A DNA stretch of 10,932 nt from Bacteroidota bacterium. GTDB lineage: Bacteria; Bacteroidota; Bacteroidia; Cytophagales; Cyclobacteriaceae. The notes under the pieces are model-generated. The model did no database searches. It was not told where the DNA came from and was given only the letters and a program-made list of their open reading frames with translations. The translations under genes were made by a program, and so were the position numbers. Every line of letters starts with the position of its first letter. Within the stretch, counting starts at the first letter, position 1. The stretch lies in assembly GCA_024643595.1 (NCBI GenBank), contig JAHEMS010000077.1, positions 1 to 10,932 of the forward strand. The letters are read 5' to 3'. Positions 6,519 to 10,932 of the stretch are shown here, in pieces.

Positions 6519-7640
6519 ATGAAATCGATATACACATTTACCATATTAACAGTGATCACGGCTTCCCTGATGGTCACTGGATGCACCGAAGATAAAGCGG
6601 GCAAATTGGAAAAATTAAAGTCACAACAAGTGGCCCTTACGAAAGAGATCGTTGCCCTGGAAAAAGAATTGTCAGCGGCTGATCCGAAGGATGTGGTGGT
6701 ACGTACTAAGGAAGTTGGTGTGATTGCATTAGCACCACGTCAGTTTGAGTATTTTGTGCAAACACAGGGAATGGTTGAATCAAAAGATAACATACTGGTA
6801 AGTGCAAAATCAATGGGCTCAATTCAATCAGTGTATGTCACAGAAGGACAGGCCGTAGTAAAAGGGCAAGTGTTGGCTGAAATTGACAATGCCATCACGA
6901 TGCATGCTATTGATGAAGCAAAATCCGCACTGGAACTTGCTAAAACAGTGTACGAACGTCAAAAGAGTTTGTGGGATCAGCGAATAGGTACTGAGATTCA
7001 ATATTTACAGGCAAAGAATACCAAAGAGAGTCTTGAAAATAGATTAGCTACACTGAATGAACAACTGGATATGTCGCGTATTAAGTCACCCATTAACGGT
7101 ACTGTGGATGCGGTTAATATTAAAATAGGTGAAAGTGCTGCTCCAGGTGCTCCTGCCTTCCGTGTTATCAATACAGAAGATCTTAAGATAAAAGCAAAAG
7201 TCTCTGAAGCCTATGTTACCTCCATCAAAAAAGGAAATATGGTACAAGTAAACTTCCCGGATTTGGGCAAAACAATGGAGGCACGCGTTTCATTTGTTGG
7301 GCGAAATATCGATGTACTTTCCCGTTCATTTCCAGTAGAGGTTGAATTGCCGTACTCATCAGATTTAAGACCCAGCATGACTGCGATATTACGCGTTATT
7401 TTCCAAACAGAACCACAGGCATTGTGTGTGCCGATCAACCTGGTGCAGGATATCAATGGACAAAAAGTGGTGTACATCGTAGAATCAGATGGTTCTCATA
7501 CAGTAGCACGAAAAAGAATAATTGAAGTGGGTGGAGTATATGATAACCTGGCCGAAGTAAAAAGCGGCCTTAATGCCGGAGATAAAATAATTTCTGTAGG
7601 TTATCAGGGATTGAATGACGGTGAATTTGTCAAAATCTAA
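6519..7640 (+). CDS. RND efflux periplasmic adaptor (membrane fusion protein), lipoprotein
   Basis: This 373-aa adaptor would link the inner-membrane pump to the TolC-like channel. The N-terminus is a lipoprotein signal (LMVTGC, Cys22 lipidated), so it should be anchored in the inner membrane. Residues 28-53 form a short Lys/Glu/Leu heptad-like helix that precedes the usual adaptor fold. The lipoyl-type domain is split: first half around 90-123 (VYVTEGQAVVKGQVLAEIDN), then an alpha-hairpin (about 125-183), then the second half from 185 (MSRIKSPINGTVDAVNIKIG). Beta-barrel and membrane-proximal domains fill the C-terminal part, with the common ending GLNAGDKIISVGYQGLNDG. The hairpin is short, as in AcrA-type adaptors. 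The gene is in the same operon as the channel and pump, and the pump gene begins 56 bp after it. Confidence 0.93.
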   Translation: MKSIYTFTILTVITASLMVTGCTEDKAGKLEKLKSQQVALTKEIVALEKELSAADPKDVVVRTKEVGVIALAPRQFEYFVQTQGMVESKDNILVSAKSMGSIQSVYVTEGQAVVKGQVLAEIDNAITMHAIDEAKSALELAKTVYERQKSLWDQRIGTEIQYLQAKNTKESLENRLATLNEQLDMSRIKSPINGTVDAVNIKIGESAAPGAPAFRVINTEDLKIKAKVSEAYVTSIKKGNMVQVNFPDLGKTMEARVSFVGRNIDVLSRSFPVEVELPYSSDLRPSMTAILRVIFQTEPQALCVPINLVQDINGQKVVYIVESDGSHTVARKRIIEVGGVYDNLAEVKSGLNAGDKIISVGYQGLNDGEFVKI

Positions 7641-7696
7641 AACCACAAATCAAAATTCAGACTTATTCACTTTTCTGAGTTTTAAACGATAACCAT

Positions 7697-10600
7697 ATGC
7701 AAGACATAGAAAAAGAATTTAGACCGACCAGTTGGTCGATTGATAATAAGATAGCCATCTACGTAGCCACGGCAATTATTTGTGTGGCTGGGATCATGAC
7801 CTATAATAGTCTTCCCAAGGAGAACTTCCCTGAAGTAGTCTTTCCACAGATTTTTGTCGCTACAATATATCCTGGTGCGTCCCCTTCGGATGTTGAAAAC
7901 CTTGTTACCAGGCAGATTGAAAAGCAGGTAAAGTCGATTTCTGGAGTGAAGAAAGTTTCATCAAACTCGGTACAGGACTTTTCAAATGTGATCATCGAAT
8001 TTCAAACCAATGTGGAAGTAAAAGAAGCGAAACGTCAGGTACAAGAGGCAGTAGACCGTGCCAAACCAGACCTTCCTACCAATTTATTGGATGATCCTCA
8101 GGTTATTGATATTGATATTTCTGCATTTCCGATCATGAACATAAACCTTTCTGGTGACTATGATTTACAAACACTGAAAAAGTATGCCGAACAAATGCAA
8201 GAACGGATTGAATCATTGACCGAGATCAGGCGTGTAGATATTGTAGGTGCATTGGACCGTGAAATACAGATCAATGTGGATATGTTCAAAGCGTCATTGG
8301 CTGGCGTTAGCCTGGATGATATCAGTAATGGTATTCGATATGAAAACACGATTGTATCCAGCGGTCAGCTTTCAGTAGATGGAATGAAGCGTTCGCTAAG
8401 CGTGAATGGAGAATATACCTCAGCTGATCAGATTGCCAATACGGTGATCGGTTCAATTCGTGGTGGTAAGATTTATTTAAAGGACGTTGCTGAAGTGATT
8501 GACTCGCATAAAGAACAGGAGAGCTTTGCTCGTTTGGATAACAAGAATGTGATTACTCTGAATGTGGTAAAGCGCGGAGGAGAAAACCTTATCAATGCTT
8601 CTGATCAGATTAATAGTATTGTGGATGAGTTTAAAGCGGACGTCTTACCACCCGGGGTAAAGGTGACTATCACAGCCGATCAATCGGATAAGACCCGACT
8701 TACCCTGCACGATTTGATTAACACCATCATTATTGGATTCGTATTAGTAACTCTCATCTTAATGTTTTTTATGGGAGCAACCAACGCTATTTTCGTTGGA
8801 TTATCCGTGCCGATCTCGAGCTTTATTGCGTTCCTTGTATTCCCGTCTATTGGATTTACTTTAAACCTAATGACGTTGTTTTCCTTCTTGCTGGCATTGG
8901 GTATTGTGGTGGATGATGCCATTGTAGTGATAGAAAATACGCATCGGGTATTTGAGAATGGGAAAGTGCCCATTAGAAAGGCCGCAAAAATTGCTGCGGG
9001 TGAAGTGTTTATGCCTGTACTGTCCGGAACACTGGTTGTATTGGCACCCTTTGTTCCGCTCGCTTTCTGGCCAGGCACCATTGGAGAATTCATGTTCTTC
9101 TTGCCCGTTACTTTGATTGTCGCGTTGCTTGCTTCACTGCTCGTAGCATATATTATGAATCCGGTCTTTGCAGCAGATTTTATGAAGCCGCATGATCATG
9201 ATCATAGTCGCACTAAGTTTACAAAGGGGTATAAAATCACTGGAATAATTTTTGGTGGGCTGGCCTTGATCTGGTATGTAACGGGTTCCTATGGACTTGC
9301 AAATTTTACACTGTTCCTTTTTGGAATTTATTCACTTCATCGATTTGTGTTGGAGGAGGTGATTTCGAATTTTCAGAATAATGGCTGGCCTAAGGTGCAG
9401 AATGGTTATAAGAAAATGATTGCATGGTGCCTTGAAGGATGGCGTCCTGCTGGATTGATTGTTGGTGTAATTGCGTTATTCTTTTTCTCCATTGTGTTTA
9501 CCGCCATAAGAAAGCCACCGGTAGGGTTTTTCCCTAAAGGTGACCCTAATTTTATTTATACCTATGTTCGTTTGCCCATCGGAACAGATCAACGCGTAAC
9601 AGATTCCGTGACCAGAATTGTAGAAAAAAAAGTTGCTGCAACGGTCGGTCCTGACAATAAAATTGTTGAGTCTATTATCTCCAACGTAGCAGTGGGTGCT
9701 GCGGAGGATCAGTTTTCTGGAACCAATGCACAACCTCACTTGGGTAAAGTCAGTGTGGCCTTTGTATCATTTGCAGAACGCGATGGTCAATCCACCAGAG
9801 AATATTTGAATAAAATACGCGAAGCAGTCAAAGGAGTGAAGGGAGCAGAAATTTCTGTAAATCAGGAAGCCAATGGTCCACCAACGGGAAAACCAATTAA
9901 CATTGAAATAAGTGCGGATGATTTTGAAGTTTTGGTTGCCACCGCTAATCGTACAAAACGTTACCTGGATTCGTTGCAGATTCCTGGTGTAGAGGAATTA
10001 AAATCAGATTTTGAAAGCAGTAAACCGGAAATTGACATTACCATTGATCGTGAAAAAGCAAATCGGGAAGGGATTTCTACCGGACAGATTGGCGGCATTT
10101 TGCGCACAGCGATTTATGGATCAGAGATTTCAAAGTTCCGTGACGCGAACGATGACTACCCCATTCAACTTCGTATAAAGGAATCTCAACGTAATGATAT
10201 AAATACGCTAATGAACATGCCCATCACCTTTCGTGATATGACCATGGGCGGGGTAGTTCGGCAAGTGCCATTGTCCTCATTTGCGAAAATCGAATATACT
10301 AATAGCTATGCCGGTATTCGTAGGATTGATCAAAAGCGAGTGATTACATTATCATCAAACTTACTAAGTGGTTTTAACGAAAACCTGGTTGTTGCTGAAA
10401 TCAAAGACAGGCTTAAGAATCTTTCGTATTCCGATGAAGTGGAAATAAAATTAACTGGTGCACAGGAACAACAGGCAGAAACCATGACCTTCCTTGGCAG
10501 GGCAGGACTAATTGCCTTGGGCCTTATCTTTATGATTCTGGTTATTCAATTTAACTCTATCAGTAAACCTCTGATTATTTTATCAGAAATCGTGTTGAGT

Positions 10601-10932
10601 ATCATTGGTGTGTTGATTGGATTCTCATTATTCCGAATGGAAATATCGATTGTAATGACCGGTGTGGGCTTGATGGCCTTGGCTGGAATTGTAGTACGAA
10701 ATGGTATTTTGCTGGTAGAATTTACCGACCTGCTCATTTCTCAAGGCGTGGAATTGAAAGCCGCTATTATTGAAGCGGCAAAAACACGTATGACTCCCGT
10801 ATTACTAACTGCTATGGCCGCTACTCTTGGCTTAGTTCCGCTAGCCGTTGGTTTTAATATTGATTTTGTTGATTTGTTCAGAGAATTTAATCCGCATATT
10901 TTCTTTGGAGGAGATAACGTTGCTTTTTGGGG
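7697..10932 (+). CDS. RND-family multidrug efflux transporter, inner membrane subunit (3' end outside window)
   Basis: The frame is open from ATG at 7697 through 1078 codons to the window edge without stop or frameshift. The protein is an AcrB-like proton-driven exporter. TM1 lies near residues 19-38, then a periplasmic porter domain. TM4 carries GIVVDDAIVVIEN with Asp406 and Asp407, the pair equal to AcrB Asp407/408, typical of the drug (HAE) rather than metal class. TM10 reads GIVVRNGILLVEF with Arg1001 in the likely place of AcrB Lys940. Between the two halves the loop is longer than in AcrB: it has a His/Asp run HDHDH (499-503) and two extra hydrophobic stretches at about 514-530 and 534-552. 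Likely 50-80 residues of the C-terminus are missing. It is preceded by its adaptor and channel genes and by a TetR regulator. Substrates cannot be read from the sequence; drugs, detergents or solvents are typical. Confidence 0.94.
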   Translation, partial: MQDIEKEFRPTSWSIDNKIAIYVATAIICVAGIMTYNSLPKENFPEVVFPQIFVATIYPGASPSDVENLVTRQIEKQVKSISGVKKVSSNSVQDFSNVIIEFQTNVEVKEAKRQVQEAVDRAKPDLPTNLLDDPQVIDIDISAFPIMNINLSGDYDLQTLKKYAEQMQERIESLTEIRRVDIVGALDREIQINVDMFKASLAGVSLDDISNGIRYENTIVSSGQLSVDGMKRSLSVNGEYTSADQIANTVIGSIRGGKIYLKDVAEVIDSHKEQESFARLDNKNVITLNVVKRGGENLINASDQINSIVDEFKADVLPPGVKVTITADQSDKTRLTLHDLINTIIIGFVLVTLILMFFMGATNAIFVGLSVPISSFIAFLVFPSIGFTLNLMTLFSFLLALGIVVDDAIVVIENTHRVFENGKVPIRKAAKIAAGEVFMPVLSGTLVVLAPFVPLAFWPGTIGEFMFFLPVTLIVALLASLLVAYIMNPVFAADFMKPHDHDHSRTKFTKGYKITGIIFGGLALIWYVTGSYGLANFTLFLFGIYSLHRFVLEEVISNFQNNGWPKVQNGYKKMIAWCLEGWRPAGLIVGVIALFFFSIVFTAIRKPPVGFFPKGDPNFIYTYVRLPIGTDQRVTDSVTRIVEKKVAATVGPDNKIVESIISNVAVGAAEDQFSGTNAQPHLGKVSVAFVSFAERDGQSTREYLNKIREAVKGVKGAEISVNQEANGPPTGKPINIEISADDFEVLVATANRTKRYLDSLQIPGVEELKSDFESSKPEIDITIDREKANREGISTGQIGGILRTAIYGSEISKFRDANDDYPIQLRIKESQRNDINTLMNMPITFRDMTMGGVVRQVPLSSFAKIEYTNSYAGIRRIDQKRVITLSSNLLSGFNENLVVAEIKDRLKNLSYSDEVEIKLTGAQEQQAETMTFLGRAGLIALGLIFMILVIQFNSISKPLIILSEIVLSIIGVLIGFSLFRMEISIVMTGVGLMALAGIVVRNGILLVEFTDLLISQGVELKAAIIEAAKTRMTPVLLTAMAATLGLVPLAVGFNIDFVDLFREFNPHIFFGGDNVAFW
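7725..7738. repeat. Short inverted repeat CGACCA-GT-TGGTCG in the start of the RND gene
   Basis: Two perfect 6-bp arms are separated by 2 bp, inside codons 10-14 of the pump gene (Arg-Pro-Thr-Ser-Trp-Ser). It resembles GACC/GGTC-type TetR operators, but it lies within coding sequence whose amino acids are common at this point of RND proteins, so codon use may explain it. It differs from the candidate operator at the tetR promoter. Confidence 0.2.

Noticed and set aside
8680..9093. Minus-strand 137-codon open frame
   Set aside because: It is antisense to the conserved TM2-TM5 region of the RND gene; its composition (Thr/Asn/Ile-rich) is what reverse reading of membrane-helix codons produces.
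9191..9206. Tandem CATGAT repeat in the DNA as a repeat element
   Set aside because: It simply encodes the alternating His-Asp run of the RND loop; only the protein feature is of interest.

Overview
The window looks like a chromosomal segment of a member of the Bacteroidota, probably a Cytophagales-type aerobe. The signs are moderately low GC, no Shine-Dalgarno sequence ahead of most starts (A-rich leaders instead), at least one promoter of the Bacteroidota class (TTTG, 19 bp, TAnnTTTG), and an efflux operon in the order regulator, outer-membrane channel, adaptor, RND pump that is common in this phylum. The phylum call is inference from these traits.

Left part (1-3116), periplasmic and redox metabolism. 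A minus-strand gene enters from the left edge. It encodes a lipoprotein with an N-terminal cytochrome c domain fused to the beginning of a PQQ-type beta-propeller dehydrogenase; only its first 241 codons are present. Divergent from it are a YjaB-like GNAT acetyltransferase and then a GMC-family FAD dehydrogenase with a three-cysteine motif of the type that holds a [3Fe-4S] cluster in electron-transferring sugar dehydrogenases. The 139-bp divergent intergenic region carries two inverted repeats on either side of a TATATTTG promoter element. A strong hairpin terminator closes the GMC gene.

Middle part (3117-4316), a signalling pair. An ECF sigma factor is followed by a 122-aa protein with two membrane segments and a charged cytosolic or periplasmic tail. 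The pair ends in a probable terminator. The small protein may be the sigma factor's membrane partner, but it matches no anti-sigma family that I recognise.

Right part (4317-10932), a drug or solvent efflux operon. A TetR/AcrR-type repressor gene is preceded by a well-formed Bacteroidota promoter whose elements overlap an imperfect inverted repeat (12-bp arms, 12-bp spacer), a good candidate for an autoregulatory operator. The promoter is so close to the ATG that the mRNA should be nearly leaderless. Downstream in the same direction are a TolC-like channel, a lipoprotein membrane-fusion adaptor, and an RND transporter that stays open for 1078 codons to the window edge. The pump keeps the Asp-Asp proton-relay pair of drug exporters, has Arg in the likely position of the TM10 Lys, and has two additional hydrophobic segments in the loop between the two halves.

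No RNA gene, CRISPR array, insertion sequence or phage feature was seen. No gene-free stretch exceeds about 190 bp. I found no clearly new system. The most distinctive items are the tetR promoter/operator arrangement, the orphan Fe-S GMC enzyme, the extra membrane segments in the RND pump and the sigma/membrane-protein pair.
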